In this document: piece by piece, positions 32,742 to 41,101 of the stretch
How the letters are laid out: every line of letters begins with the position of its first letter
Numbering within the stretch: position 1 is the stretch's first letter
Assembly: GCF_022808915.1 (NCBI RefSeq)
Contig: NZ_JAKZFS010000004.1
Location: 124,001-188,000 of the forward strand
Origin: Fundidesulfovibrio terrae
GTDB taxonomy: Bacteria > Desulfobacterota > Desulfovibrionia > Desulfovibrionales > Desulfovibrionaceae
DNA length: 64,000 bases
Direction of reading: 5' to 3'
Made by a program: the position numbers and the translations under genes
Notes under the pieces: generated by a model
Databases searched by the model: none
Seen by the model: the letters and a program-made list of their open reading frames with translations, nothing else
What the model was told of the DNA's origin: nothing

Positions 32742-33659
32742 ATGCGCAGTTCCCTCACCAGGCCCGGCCTGCGAAAAATCGCGTCGCTCATTCTTCTGCT
32801 CGGGCTGCTGGCCCTGTCCCAGGCGGCCTGGGCCGCTCACGGCGAGGCCCGGCCCGAGAAGCGCGGCGTGCTGCTGGTGGCCTTCGGCACAAGCGTGGCC
32901 GGAGCCGACGCGGCCTACGTGAACATCGAAAAGAAGCTGAAAGAGGAGATCCCGGGCGTGGAGGTCCGCTGGGCGTATTCCTCCAAGATCGTCCGGCACA
33001 AGCTGGCCGGGGGCGAGAAGCCCGTGAAGCTCGATTCCCCGGCCGAGGCCCTGGCCAAAATGATGGACGAGGACTTCACCCACGTGGCCGTGCAGTCCCT
33101 GCAGACCATCCCCGGCCAGGAGTTCCACGCCCTGTCCGAGACCGCGCGGTCATTCTCCGGCATGCCCAAGGGCATGAAGAAAGTGGCGGTGGGCCTGCCG
33201 CTGCTGGCCACCACCCAGGACCTCACGCGCGTGGCCGACGCCTTGGCCCAGTCCGCTCCCAAGGAGCGCAAGGTGGGCGAGGCCGTGGTCTTCGTGGGCC
33301 ACGGGACGAAGCATCCGGCCAACGTCTATTATCCCGGCCTGCAGTACTACCTCTGGAAGAAGGACCGGCTGGCCTTCGTGGGAACCGTGGAAGGCTCCCC
33401 CACCCGGGAGGACGTGCTGGCTGAACTCGCCGAAAGCAATGTGAAGAAGGCCTACCTCGTGCCGCTGCTGGCAGTGGCGGGCGACCACGCCCATAACGAC
33501 ATCGCCGGCGATGAGCCGGGCTCCTGGAAAACCGTCCTCACCAAGGCGGGGATCGCCTGCGTGCCGGTGCTCAAGGGCACGGCCGAGTCCGACGCCGTGG
33601 CCGCCATCTGGGTGGACCACGTCAAGGCGGCCCTGGCGCAGCTCGGGACGGACAAATGA
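32742..33659 (+). CDS. cbiK: Exported sirohydrochlorin cobaltochelatase CbiK (periplasmic type)
   Basis: A 305-residue chelatase with a Sec signal peptide (hydrophobic SLILLLGLLALSQAAWAA, cleavage near 31). The mature part has the class II chelatase fold, with RGVLLVAFGTSV and the two metal-ligand histidines in VVFVGHGTKHP (His187) and LAVAGDHAHND (His249 or His251). In Desulfovibrio vulgaris a periplasmic CbiK (CbiK-P) exists besides the cytosolic one and has been linked to metal or haem traffic, and this gene looks like its counterpart. GGAG lies 9 bp before the ATG. It leads an operon with an FecCD permease, ATPase, binding protein and cbiL, under the cobalamin riboswitch. Confidence 0.9.
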   Translation: MRSSLTRPGLRKIASLILLLGLLALSQAAWAAHGEARPEKRGVLLVAFGTSVAGADAAYVNIEKKLKEEIPGVEVRWAYSSKIVRHKLAGGEKPVKLDSPAEALAKMMDEDFTHVAVQSLQTIPGQEFHALSETARSFSGMPKGMKKVAVGLPLLATTQDLTRVADALAQSAPKERKVGEAVVFVGHGTKHPANVYYPGLQYYLWKKDRLAFVGTVEGSPTREDVLAELAESNVKKAYLVPLLAVAGDHAHNDIAGDEPGSWKTVLTKAGIACVPVLKGTAESDAVAAIWVDHVKAALAQLGTDK

Positions 33660-33693
33660 CCGGCGGGCGCGCGGCGGCAAGGGACACGCTCCG

Positions 33694-34701
33694 GTGAACA
33701 GAACCGTCCTCGTCATGCTCCTGGCCCTGGCGGCCCTGATCCTGGCCGCCGCCGGGAGCGGGGCCGTGCCCGTGCCCATGGCCGACGCCGCGCGCGTGCT
33801 GGCGGCGAAGCTCCTGGGCCGTCCCGGCTGGCTGGACGGAGTTCCGGAGATGAGCGCGGCCCTGGTCTGGGACGTCCGCCTGCCCCGCATCCTGACGGCG
33901 CTGGCCGTGGGGGGCGGGCTGGCCCTGTCCGGGGCCCTGTTCCAGGGCGTGCTGAGAAACCCCCTGGCTGATTCCTACACGCTGGGCGTCTCGGCCGGAG
34001 GGGCCTTGGGGGCCTGCCTGTGCCTGCTGGCCGGATTCACGGGCCTTGGCGTGCTGTCCGTGCCCGCCTGGGCCCTGGCCGGCGCGCTTGCGGCGCTGGT
34101 CGTGGTGCTCCTCATGGCCCGGGCCGGAGGCGGTTACGACGCCGTGACCCTGGTGCTGGCCGGGGTGATGGTGGCGGCCACGCTCCAGGCGGCCATAGGG
34201 TTCGTGAAGTTTCTGGCAGGCGAGAACGTGGCCGGGCTGGTGTTCTGGCTCATGGGCGGGCTCGCTGCCAAGACCTGGGCCGAGGCAGGGGTGGCCTGGG
34301 CCGGCGTGTGCCTGGGGCTCCCTGTCGCCCTGGCCCTGGCCCGCGATCTTGACGCCCTGTGCCTGGGCGACGAGCAGGCCGCCGCCCTGGGCGTGTCCGT
34401 GGACCGGGTGCGCCTGGCGCTCCTTGGCGCGGGGGCCCTGATGACGGCCTGCTGCGTGGCGGTGTCGGGCATAGTGGGATTTGTGGGTCTCATGGTGCCC
34501 CATGTGGTCCGTCTGGCCGCCGGGCCGTCGCACGCGCGGCTCCTGCCCCTGTCGGCCCTGGGCGGGATGCTCCTTCTCCTGGGGGCGGACACCGCCTCGA
34601 GGGAGCTTCTGGCCCACGAGGTCCCCGTGGGGGTGCTCACGGCCATGCTCGGCGGACCGTATTTCTGTCTGCTCTTCGTCCGGGGGCGCGCCCGTGATTG
34701 A
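33694..34701 (+). CDS. FecCD/BtuC-type ABC transporter permease
   Basis: A 335-residue inner-membrane permease with about nine or ten helices. Family blocks are WDVRLPRILTALAVGGGLAL, LFQGVLRNPLADSYTLGVSA (a hallmark of BtuC/FecCD proteins), FWLMGGLAAKTW, and GIVGFVGLMVPHVVRL near the end. The start is GTG, chosen because AAGGGA lies 10 bp upstream; an ATG seven codons later lacks a signal. With the ATPase and binding protein that follow, it should import a cobamide, haem or siderophore. The riboswitch in front favours a corrinoid or cobalt complex. Confidence 0.92.
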   Translation: MNRTVLVMLLALAALILAAAGSGAVPVPMADAARVLAAKLLGRPGWLDGVPEMSAALVWDVRLPRILTALAVGGGLALSGALFQGVLRNPLADSYTLGVSAGGALGACLCLLAGFTGLGVLSVPAWALAGALAALVVVLLMARAGGGYDAVTLVLAGVMVAATLQAAIGFVKFLAGENVAGLVFWLMGGLAAKTWAEAGVAWAGVCLGLPVALALARDLDALCLGDEQAAALGVSVDRVRLALLGAGALMTACCVAVSGIVGFVGLMVPHVVRLAAGPSHARLLPLSALGGMLLLLGADTASRELLAHEVPVGVLTAMLGGPYFCLLFVRGRARD

Positions 34702-34708
34702 GGCCCCC

Positions 34709-35467
34709 ATGATTGAAGCAAAAGAGATCGGCGTCCTTCGCGGCCGCGAGCGGGTCCCGGTGCTGGACGGGGTGGATCTCGCCCTGAATCCCGGCGAGCT
34801 TTTGGCCGTGGTCGGACCCAACGGGGCGGGCAAGACCACCCTGCTGCGCTGTCTGGCCGGGGTGCTCGAGCCCTCCACGGGTGAGGTGAGGCTCGACGGG
34901 CGGCCCCTGGCGGGCCTTTCCCGGCGCGAGGTAGCCCGGGCCGTGGCCTATTCGCCCCAGCAGTCCGAGGAGCGGTTCGGCTTCACCGTGCGCCAGGCCG
35001 TGCTCATGGGCCGCCATCCCTGGCTTTCGCGTTTCGGCCAGGCGTCAGGCGAGGATGAAGGCGCGGCGGATCGGGCCATGCGGGCATTGGATCTTTCGCA
35101 CCTGGCCCAGCGGTCCGTCACCAGCCTGTCCGGCGGCGAGAAGCGCCGGGCTGCCCTGGCCAGGACCCTGGCCCAGGGCGGGAGCGTCTACCTGCTGGAC
35201 GAGCCGGCCGCCGGCCTGGACATCCGCCACGCGCTCATGACCATGCGGGCCTTCGCCGCGCTGGCCCGGGGAGGGGCGGCGGTGGCCGTGGTTCTGCACG
35301 ATCTCAACCTCGCCGCCATGTTCTGCCCGGCCATGCTCATGCTTGGCGGCGGGCGCATTGCCGCGTATGGACCCACCTCCCGCGTGCTCACAAGCGAAAA
35401 CGTGGCCCGGGTTTTCGGCGTGCGCGCCCGCATCGAGGACGGGCACGTCCGTTTTCTGGAGGAATGA
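34709..35467 (+). CDS. ABC transporter ATPase, BtuD/FecE type
   Basis: A 252-residue ATPase. Walker A is [18 protein letters not shown], the Q-loop is in YSPQQSEERF, the signature is SLSGGEKRR, Walker B is VYLLDEPAAGLD and the H-loop is VVLHDLN. The first residues match the FecE/BtuD group. I chose the ATG preceded by TTGAGG; a GTG 15 bp upstream, overlapping the permease stop, is also possible. It powers the permease encoded just before it, and the binding protein follows with a 4-bp overlap. Confidence 0.9.
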   Translation: MIEAKEIGVLRGRERVPVLDGVDLALNPGELLAVVGPNGAGKTTLLRCLAGVLEPSTGEVRLDGRPLAGLSRREVARAVAYSPQQSEERFGFTVRQAVLMGRHPWLSRFGQASGEDEGAADRAMRALDLSHLAQRSVTSLSGGEKRRAALARTLAQGGSVYLLDEPAAGLDIRHALMTMRAFAALARGGAAVAVVLHDLNLAAMFCPAMLMLGGGRIAAYGPTSRVLTSENVARVFGVRARIEDGHVRFLEE

Positions 35468-36336
35468 TGTTCAAACGGCTTCTTGTCGCCGTCCTGTTGA
35501 TCTGTCTGAGCCCCCTGGCCGCGTGGTCCGGGGAGAAGGCCTACTCGCGCGTGGTCAGCCTCTACGCGGCCCACGCCGAGAACCTTGCGGCCATGGGGGC
35601 CGCGAACGTTCTGGTGGGCGTGAACGAACCCATGAACGGTCTTCCCGTGGTGGGGGCACGCGACAGCGCCGAGGCCATCGCGGCCTTGAGGCCCGACCTG
35701 GTGCTGGCCCGGCCTATGCACCGCGCCACCCAGCCGGGACTCATCGAGCAGCTCACGCGCCTGGGCGTCACGGTGGTGTGTCTCCAGCCCGCGTCCGAAG
35801 CCGGTCTCGACGAGTACTGGCTGGAACTGGGACGCCTCACCGGGCACGAACGCGAGGCCCGGGCCATGTGCGAAAACTTCCGCCGGGACCTGGACGCCGT
35901 GCGCGCCACGGTGGCCAAGGCCGCGGGAGCCGGGCGCAAGCGAGTGTTCTTCGAGTCCATCCACCGCCAGATGAAGACCATAAGCCCGGGTTCCATGGCC
36001 GACTTCGTGCTCCAGGCCGCCGGAGGCGACAACCTGGCCAGGGACGCCGAGCCGGTTTCCGGCACCAACATCGCCTCGTTCGGCCTTGAGCGGGTGGTGG
36101 CCCTGGGAGACTCCCTGGATGTCTACCTGGCCCAGAAGGGAACCATGAACCCGGTGAGCCTGGAGGAGATCGCCGCGACTCCCGGGCTTTCGGCGCTCAA
36201 GGCCGTGCGGGAAGGGCGGGTCTTTCTCGTGGACGAGGCCCTGGTCAGCCGGCCCACGCCCAGGCTCCTGGAGGGCGTCAGGGCCGTGGCCGCCATCCTC
36301 TATCCCGAAGTTTTCGCCCAGGAGGCACACAAGTGA
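35464..36336 (+). CDS. ABC transporter periplasmic substrate-binding protein, BtuF/FhuD-like
   Basis: A 290-residue exported protein with a Sec signal peptide (LLVAVLLICLSPLAAWS). The mature protein has the class III binding-protein layout with two lobes: SRVVSLYAAHAENLAAMGAA and LRPDLVLARPMH in the first, and VFFESIHRQMKTISPGSMAD in the second. Its length is usual for BtuF/cobalamin or haem binding proteins. There is no lipobox. It is coupled by a 4-bp overlap to the ATPase gene and is followed, again with a 4-bp overlap, by cbiL. The ligand is probably a corrinoid or haem, inferred from the riboswitch. Confidence 0.87.
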   Translation: MMFKRLLVAVLLICLSPLAAWSGEKAYSRVVSLYAAHAENLAAMGAANVLVGVNEPMNGLPVVGARDSAEAIAALRPDLVLARPMHRATQPGLIEQLTRLGVTVVCLQPASEAGLDEYWLELGRLTGHEREARAMCENFRRDLDAVRATVAKAAGAGRKRVFFESIHRQMKTISPGSMADFVLQAAGGDNLARDAEPVSGTNIASFGLERVVALGDSLDVYLAQKGTMNPVSLEEIAATPGLSALKAVREGRVFLVDEALVSRPTPRLLEGVRAVAAILYPEVFAQEAHK

Positions 36337-37037
36337 TTCGCCCCGGTATTCTGCACGCTGTCGGGGTCGGCCCCGGCGACCCCGACCTGCTCACCCTCAA
36401 GGCCGTGAAAGTGTTGAGCGCCGCCGAGGTGGTGTTCGCCGCCGCCTCCAGCAAGAACGACTATTCCCAGGCCTTGTCCATCGCCTCGCCGCACATGCGC
36501 CCGGAGACGCCGGTCGTCCGGCTGGATTTCCCCATGACCCGTGACCGGGCGGTGCTCGAGGCCGCCTGGCACGCCAACGCGCGGGCCGTGCTGGAAACGC
36601 TCGCACGCGGCGCAGACGCGGCCTTCATCACCCTGGGCGACCCCATGACCTACTCCACATTCCTTTATCTGTGGCGCACCATGAGGGAGATGGACCCGGG
36701 GGCGCGGGTGGAGATCGTGCCCGGGGTGAGCTCCATCCAGGCGGCGGCCGCCGCTGCCGGGTTCGGGCTGGCCGAATCCGGGCAGAACCTGGCCGTGCTC
36801 TCCGGGGTGGACGACCCCGAACGCCTGCGCCGGACCTTGGACGCCTGCGACAGCGCGGTCATCCTCAAAGCGTACAAGGGATTCCCCGCGCTGCGGGAGA
36901 TCCTCGAGTCCATGGGGCTCGCGGACCGGGCCATCCTGGTGAGCCGATGCGGGCTTTCCGGACAGGCCATCACGCGCGGCTTGCGGGACTGCCCGGAGCG
37001 GCCGCCGTATTTCTCGCTCATCCTCGTAAAAAAGTAG
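36333..37037 (+). CDS. cbiL: Precorrin-2 / cobalt-factor-II C20-methyltransferase
   Basis: A 234-residue SAM-dependent tetrapyrrole methylase. It has the N-terminal HAVGVGPGDPDLLTLKAVKV loop, the central DAAFITLGDPMTYSTFLYLW block and VEIVPGVSSIQAAAAAAGFG, which together identify the C20-methyltransferase of cobalamin synthesis (CbiL/CobI). In anaerobes this acts on cobalt-factor II, the product of CbiK. The start is GTG with AGGAGG at good spacing, overlapping the binding-protein gene. It is the last gene before a strong terminator. Confidence 0.9.
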   Translation: MIRPGILHAVGVGPGDPDLLTLKAVKVLSAAEVVFAAASSKNDYSQALSIASPHMRPETPVVRLDFPMTRDRAVLEAAWHANARAVLETLARGADAAFITLGDPMTYSTFLYLWRTMREMDPGARVEIVPGVSSIQAAAAAAGFGLAESGQNLAVLSGVDDPERLRRTLDACDSAVILKAYKGFPALREILESMGLADRAILVSRCGLSGQAITRGLRDCPERPPYFSLILVKK

Positions 37038-37058
37038 TTTTATAAAAAGAGAGTTATT

Positions 37059-37102
37059 GCGGGCTCTTGTCGGATGTTCTCCGACAGGGGCCCGCTTTTT
37101 TT
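37059..37102 (+). terminator. Rho-independent terminator after cbiL
   Basis: GCGGGC and GCCCGC enclose a second stem (CTTGTCGGA with TCCGACAGG) and are followed by seven T. It separates the cobalamin operon from the flagellin genes. Confidence 0.88.
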
Positions 37103-37125
37103 GCGTGCCGCCTCATACCCGGGCC

Positions 37126-37152
37126 TAAAGTTGGCCTCGCCGTAAACGATAA
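37126..37152 (+). promoter_or_regulatory. Sigma-28 (FliA) promoter of the first flagellin gene
   Basis: TAAAGTTG and AACGATAA are separated by exactly 11 bp, matching the flagellar sigma-28 consensus TAAAGTTT-N11-GCCGATAA at most positions. The leader to the ATG is about 95 nt. Confidence 0.8.
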
Positions 37153-37216
37153 GTACGCCAGAAAGGGTGCAGTAGAGCGCGGCGCCCTTCCGGGGGGAGG
37201 GGAGAGAGCCGCGCAC

Positions 37217-37228
37217 GGCAAGGATGCC
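37217..37228 (+). promoter_or_regulatory. Possible CsrA-binding hairpin in the first flagellin leader
   Basis: GGCAAGGATGCC folds as a 4-bp stem presenting AGGA in the loop, the classic shape of a CsrA/RsmE site, 25 nt upstream of the start codon. A second GGA lies in the Shine-Dalgarno. The same dodecamer is conserved before the second flagellin gene (38342-38353). Confidence 0.5.
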
Positions 37229-37252
37229 ACCGAAATTCAAGGAGGAAGAATC

Positions 37253-38143
37253 ATGTCCGGCTTAGTTATCAACCACAACCTTATGGCCATGAATGCGGCC
37301 CGGAACCTGTCCACGTCGTATTCAGCCCTTGGCGTGTCCACCCGTCGCCTGTCTTCAGGCCTGCGCGTGGGTACCGCGGCCGACGACGCCGCCGGCCTGG
37401 CGACCCGCGAGCTCATGCGCGCGGACATCGCCTCCCTCAACCAGGGCGTGCGCAACGCCAACGACGCCGTGTCCATGATCCAGACCGCCGACGGCGCTCT
37501 GGGCGTCATCGACGAAAAGCTCATCCGCATGAAGGAGCTGGCCACCCAGGCGTCCACGGGCACCTACACCTCGGATCAGCGCCTGATCATCGACTCCGAG
37601 TACCAGGCCATGGCTTCGGAGATCACCCGTATCGCCAAGGCCACCGACTTCAACGGCATCTACCTGCTCAACGGCAACCTGTCCGGCGCGACCCACAACG
37701 GCACGTCGCTGACCTCCACCGGCAAGCTGAAGGTGCACTTCGGGTCCGGCAACCTGTCCGCCGAGGACTACTACTACGTGCAGATCAACTCGGCCACGGC
37801 CTCGGCCCTGGGCGTGGGCATGGGGTCGGCGAGCGCCAACGGCAAGTCCATCTCCACCCAGGACCTGGCCCAGAAGGCTTTGGACCAGCTCAACAAGGCC
37901 ATCGTGTCCAAGGACAAGATCCGGGCCAACCTGGGCGCGCTCCAGAACCGCCTGACCAACACCGTGCAGAACCTGCAGATCCAGGCGGAGAACCTGCAGG
38001 CCGCCGAATCGCAGATCTCCGACGTGGACGTGGCCTCGGAAATGACCCAGTTCGTGCGGTCGCAGATTCTGACCCAGTCCGCGGTGGCCATGCTTTCCCA
38101 GGCCAACAGCCTGCCCAAGATGGCCATGCAGCTCATCGGATAG
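37253..38143 (+). CDS. fliC: Flagellin, first copy
   Basis: A 296-residue flagellin. The N-terminal D0/D1 region is VINHNLMAMNAARNLSTSYS with RRLSSGLRVGTAADDAAGLA. The C-terminal D0/D1 region has NRLTNTVQNLQIQAENLQAA and ISDVDVASEMTQFVRSQIL. The central variable D2/D3 region is very short, as in other short bacterial flagellins. It is exported unprocessed by the flagellar type III system and forms the filament. AGGAGGAAG precedes the ATG. It has its own sigma-28 promoter and terminator. The second copy, 235 bp downstream, differs mainly around residues 145-200. Confidence 0.95.
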   Translation: MSGLVINHNLMAMNAARNLSTSYSALGVSTRRLSSGLRVGTAADDAAGLATRELMRADIASLNQGVRNANDAVSMIQTADGALGVIDEKLIRMKELATQASTGTYTSDQRLIIDSEYQAMASEITRIAKATDFNGIYLLNGNLSGATHNGTSLTSTGKLKVHFGSGNLSAEDYYYVQINSATASALGVGMGSASANGKSISTQDLAQKALDQLNKAIVSKDKIRANLGALQNRLTNTVQNLQIQAENLQAAESQISDVDVASEMTQFVRSQILTQSAVAMLSQANSLPKMAMQLIG

Positions 38144-38182
38144 TACCCAAGGCGAGGCGAACGAGACCGCCTCTCCTCCGTG

Positions 38183-38212
38183 GGCCGGGCCGCTTTCGCG
38201 GCCCGGCCTTAT
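38183..38212 (+). terminator. Terminator after the first flagellin gene
   Basis: GGCCGGGCCG and CGGCCCGGCC form a 10-bp perfect stem with a CTTTCG loop, followed by TTATTTGTT. The T-run is interrupted but the stem is strong. Confidence 0.75.
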
Positions 38213-38240
38213 TTGTTCCGGAGAAGTGATCACGCCCCCC

Positions 38241-38267
38241 TAAAGGAAATTCCCAGGAGGACGATAT
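38241..38267 (+). promoter_or_regulatory. Sigma-28 (FliA) promoter of the second flagellin gene
   Basis: TAAAGGAA and GACGATAT are separated by 11 bp. The -10 part is close to GCCGATAA and the -35 keeps the TAAAG core. Position and spacing match the promoter of the first copy. Confidence 0.7.
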
Positions 38268-38341
38268 GTAGGTCAACGGCGCCGCGCCACTCCCGAACCA
38301 GGGGTCCGGGAAGACGGGAAAGGTTCCCGGCGCGGCCGCCA

Positions 38342-38353
38342 GGCAAGGATGCC
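38342..38353 (+). promoter_or_regulatory. Possible CsrA-binding hairpin in the second flagellin leader
   Basis: Same GGCAAGGATGCC hairpin with AGGA loop, 25 nt before the ATG, followed by CGGAGGAAG. It is retained although the sequence between it and the Shine-Dalgarno differs from the first copy, which argues for function. Confidence 0.5.
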
Positions 38354-38377
38354 AATTTATTTCACGGAGGAAGAACC

Positions 38378-39268
38378 ATGTCCGGTCTCGTTATCAACCA
38401 CAACTTGATGGCAATGAATGCGTCTCGCAACCTTTCGCAGTCGTATTCAAGCCTTGGCGTGTCCACCCGTCGTCTGTCTTCCGGCCTGCGCGTGGGTACC
38501 GCGGCCGACGACGCCGCCGGCCTGGCGACTCGCGAGCTCATGCGCTCCGACATCGCCTCCCTCAACCAGGGCGTGCGCAACGCCAACGACGCCGTGTCCA
38601 TGATCCAGACCGCCGACGGCGCTCTGGGCGTCGTGGACGAAAAGCTCATCCGCATGAAGGAACTGGCCACACAGGCGGCCACGGGCACCTACACCTCCGA
38701 CCAGCGTCTGATCATCGACTCCGAGTATCAGGCCATGGCCTCGGAAATCACCCGTATCGCCAGCGCCACCGACTTCAACGGCATTTACCTGCTCAACGGC
38801 AACCTGTCCGGCGCGACCCACAGCGGCACCGGGCTGAACTCCACCGGCAAGCTGAAGGTGCACTTCGGCACCGGCAACCTGTCCGCCGAGGACTACTACT
38901 ACGTGCAGATCAACAACTCCACGGCTTCGGCCCTGGGCGTTGGCCTCGGCGCCGCCGGAAGCGCGGGCCGTTCCATCTCCACGCAGGACCTGGCGCAGAA
39001 GGCTCTGGACCAGCTCAACAAGGCCATCGTGTCCAAGGACAAGATCCGGGCCAACCTGGGCGCTCTCCAGAACCGCCTGAGCAACACCGTGCAGAACCTG
39101 CAGATCCAGGCGGAGAACCTGCAGGCCGCCGAATCGCAGATCTCCGACGTGGACGTGGCCCAGGAAATGACCAGCTTCGTGCGGTCGCAGATCCTGACCC
39201 AGTCCGCGGTGGCCATGCTCTCCCAGGCCAACAGCCTGCCCAAGATGGCCATGCAGCTCATCGGCTAA
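38378..39268 (+). CDS. fliC: Flagellin, second copy
   Basis: A 296-residue paralogue of the preceding flagellin, the same length and identical over long stretches of the N- and C-terminal D0/D1 domains. Differences are few and cluster in the short central region (for example ALGVGLGAAGSAGRS against ALGVGMGSASANGKS) and near the start (NASRNLSQSYSS). It is exported by the flagellar apparatus without a cleaved signal. It has its own sigma-28-like promoter, leader hairpin and terminator, so the two genes can be expressed separately. fliD and fliS follow in the same direction. Confidence 0.95.
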   Translation: MSGLVINHNLMAMNASRNLSQSYSSLGVSTRRLSSGLRVGTAADDAAGLATRELMRSDIASLNQGVRNANDAVSMIQTADGALGVVDEKLIRMKELATQAATGTYTSDQRLIIDSEYQAMASEITRIASATDFNGIYLLNGNLSGATHSGTGLNSTGKLKVHFGTGNLSAEDYYYVQINNSTASALGVGLGAAGSAGRSISTQDLAQKALDQLNKAIVSKDKIRANLGALQNRLSNTVQNLQIQAENLQAAESQISDVDVAQEMTSFVRSQILTQSAVAMLSQANSLPKMAMQLIG

Positions 39269-39294
39269 CGACAGACAGGGTAGGGGAAACAACA

Positions 39295-39326
39295 ACGGCC
39301 GGGTCGCACCAGCGGCCCGGCCGTTT
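39295..39326 (+). terminator. Terminator after the second flagellin gene
   Basis: ACGGCCGGGTCGC and GCGGCCCGGCCGT pair around ACCA (one mismatch), followed by TTCCC. The stem is strong but the T-tract is short, so it may be leaky toward fliD. Confidence 0.65.
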
Positions 39327-39400
39327 CCCGTCACGGCGCGATGATTGCTTACTTCCGGTCAAGGCGTAAAGCCCAGGCAAAAATTTCCTAGGGGACAGCC

Positions 39401-41083
39401 ATGGCGATCGGAGATGCCACTTCAGGCACGAGTTTAGCGGGCCAGATCAACTTCCAGGGCCTCGGCAGCGGGACGGACTTCGGTGCGCTCATCGACAAGC
39501 TGGTCCAGGTCGAGCAGGGCCGCGTCACGACCTACCAGACCTGGAAGCAGTCCTGGCTGGACAAGAACACGGCCTTCAAGGACCTGAACTCCAAGATGCT
39601 CACCCTGCGCACCACGCTGCAGGGCATGGACACCGTCGGGGAATTCCTCAAGAAGAGCGCCGTTTCCTCCAACACCGCGACCCTCACCGCCACCGCCGGA
39701 GGCGACGCCGAAACCGGCTCCGTCAGCTACTCCGTCCTGCAGCTGGCCCGCAACAAGATGATGGTCACCAGCTCCGGCTACGCCACCCTCACCCAGAACA
39801 TCAACACCCTGGGCACCGCGGCGAAGTTCGTCTACACCTACAAGGGCGTCACCGTCTCCAACTCGGTCCCGTCCACGGCCACGCTCACCGACCTGGCCAA
39901 CATCATCAACGCCAACGGCGCCAACAACGGCGTGCGCGCCTCCACTCTCTACGATGGGACCAACTATTATCTCCAGATCAGGGGGATGGACACCGGGGCT
40001 GCGTCCAGCCTGGTCATTTCCAACGCCACCACGATCCCGGGATTCGGGGGCGGAAATTTCCTGACCACCCAGAACAATCAGGACGCCAAATTCAAGATCA
40101 ACGGTTGGCCGCTCTCCAACGCCTACATGTCCCGGTCCACCAACACGGTCACCGACGCTGTGACGGGCCTGACGCTCAACCTGCTCTCTTCCGGGGCCGG
40201 CACCATCACCGTGAACACGGACATCGACGCCGTGGTGCAGAACGTGAAGACCTTCGTCAACCAGGTCAACGTGGTGCGCAAGCAGATCCAGAACCTCACC
40301 AAGTACGACAGCACCACCAAGCAGGGGTCGATCCTCACGGGCAACTACGGTCTGCAGATCATCGGCACCATCATGGACAACATCACCGCGGCGCCGGGTG
40401 TCGGTTTCGCCCAGGGGCGGGACCTCTACACCTCGCTTGCCCCGACGGGGCTGTCCACAGACGCCACGCAGGGCTCGCCCACGGAAGGCCAGATACTGCT
40501 GGACGAAACGGTTCTCAGAAACGTCCTGGCCTCCAACGCCGCCTCCGTGGGAAAGATTTTCGCCGCGCAGTATGTCGGTGACACCGACAGCGGCGACATC
40601 ACCTACAATTCGTACATCAGCGGGATCACCAAGGCCGGAACGTATGACGTGAAATACACTGTCGCCGGCGGCAAGATCACGTCGGCCTCGATCGGCGGAT
40701 ATGCGACGACGTTCAACTCCAACTCGTCGTATCTCACCGGAGGGGCCGGAACCCCGATCTCCGGCCTTGTCGTGCGGGTCAACAACCTCACGGACGGATC
40801 CTATGCCCATACCGTCAACCTCAGGGTGGGCAAGACAGGTGAACTGTACAACGAACTCGGCGACTTGACGAATGCCCAGACCGGTCCGCTGAATATCCTG
40901 CAGACGAACTACCAATCGATCGCGGATAATATCCAGAAGAAGATTGACGACGAGAACGTCCGCATAGCGAACATGGCGGCTCACTTGAAGGACCAGTATT
41001 CGAAGCTGGATGCCTTGCTGGGACAATACAACCAGATGCAGACCCAGCTCAGTTCCCAGATTACGCAGCTGGCCAAGAGTTAG
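39401..41083 (+). CDS. fliD: Flagellar filament cap protein FliD
   Basis: A 560-residue filament-cap (hook-associated 2) protein. The N-terminal FliD_N block is NFQGLGSGTDFGALIDKLVQ with QVEQGRVTTYQTWKQSWLDK. The C-terminal domain has VQNVKTFVNQVNVVRKQIQN, GILLDE-like QILLDETVLRNVLASNAAS, and a final coiled coil (QKKIDDENVRIANMAAHLKD onward). It is exported by the flagellar type III system and guides flagellin folding at the filament tip. The central domain is Ser/Thr/Asn-rich. GGGGACAG is the only weak ribosome-binding candidate. fliS follows after 18 bp. Confidence 0.93.
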   Translation: MAIGDATSGTSLAGQINFQGLGSGTDFGALIDKLVQVEQGRVTTYQTWKQSWLDKNTAFKDLNSKMLTLRTTLQGMDTVGEFLKKSAVSSNTATLTATAGGDAETGSVSYSVLQLARNKMMVTSSGYATLTQNINTLGTAAKFVYTYKGVTVSNSVPSTATLTDLANIINANGANNGVRASTLYDGTNYYLQIRGMDTGAASSLVISNATTIPGFGGGNFLTTQNNQDAKFKINGWPLSNAYMSRSTNTVTDAVTGLTLNLLSSGAGTITVNTDIDAVVQNVKTFVNQVNVVRKQIQNLTKYDSTTKQGSILTGNYGLQIIGTIMDNITAAPGVGFAQGRDLYTSLAPTGLSTDATQGSPTEGQILLDETVLRNVLASNAASVGKIFAAQYVGDTDSGDITYNSYISGITKAGTYDVKYTVAGGKITSASIGGYATTFNSNSSYLTGGAGTPISGLVVRVNNLTDGSYAHTVNLRVGKTGELYNELGDLTNAQTGPLNILQTNYQSIADNIQKKIDDENVRIANMAAHLKDQYSKLDALLGQYNQMQTQLSSQITQLAKS

Positions 41084-41101
41084 CCGCGGGAGTGACGAAT
41101 C

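Noticed and set aside
39361-39400. A sigma-28 promoter before fliD (TAAAGCCC)
   Set aside because: The -35-like half is present but no GCCGATAA-like -10 lies at the right distance.
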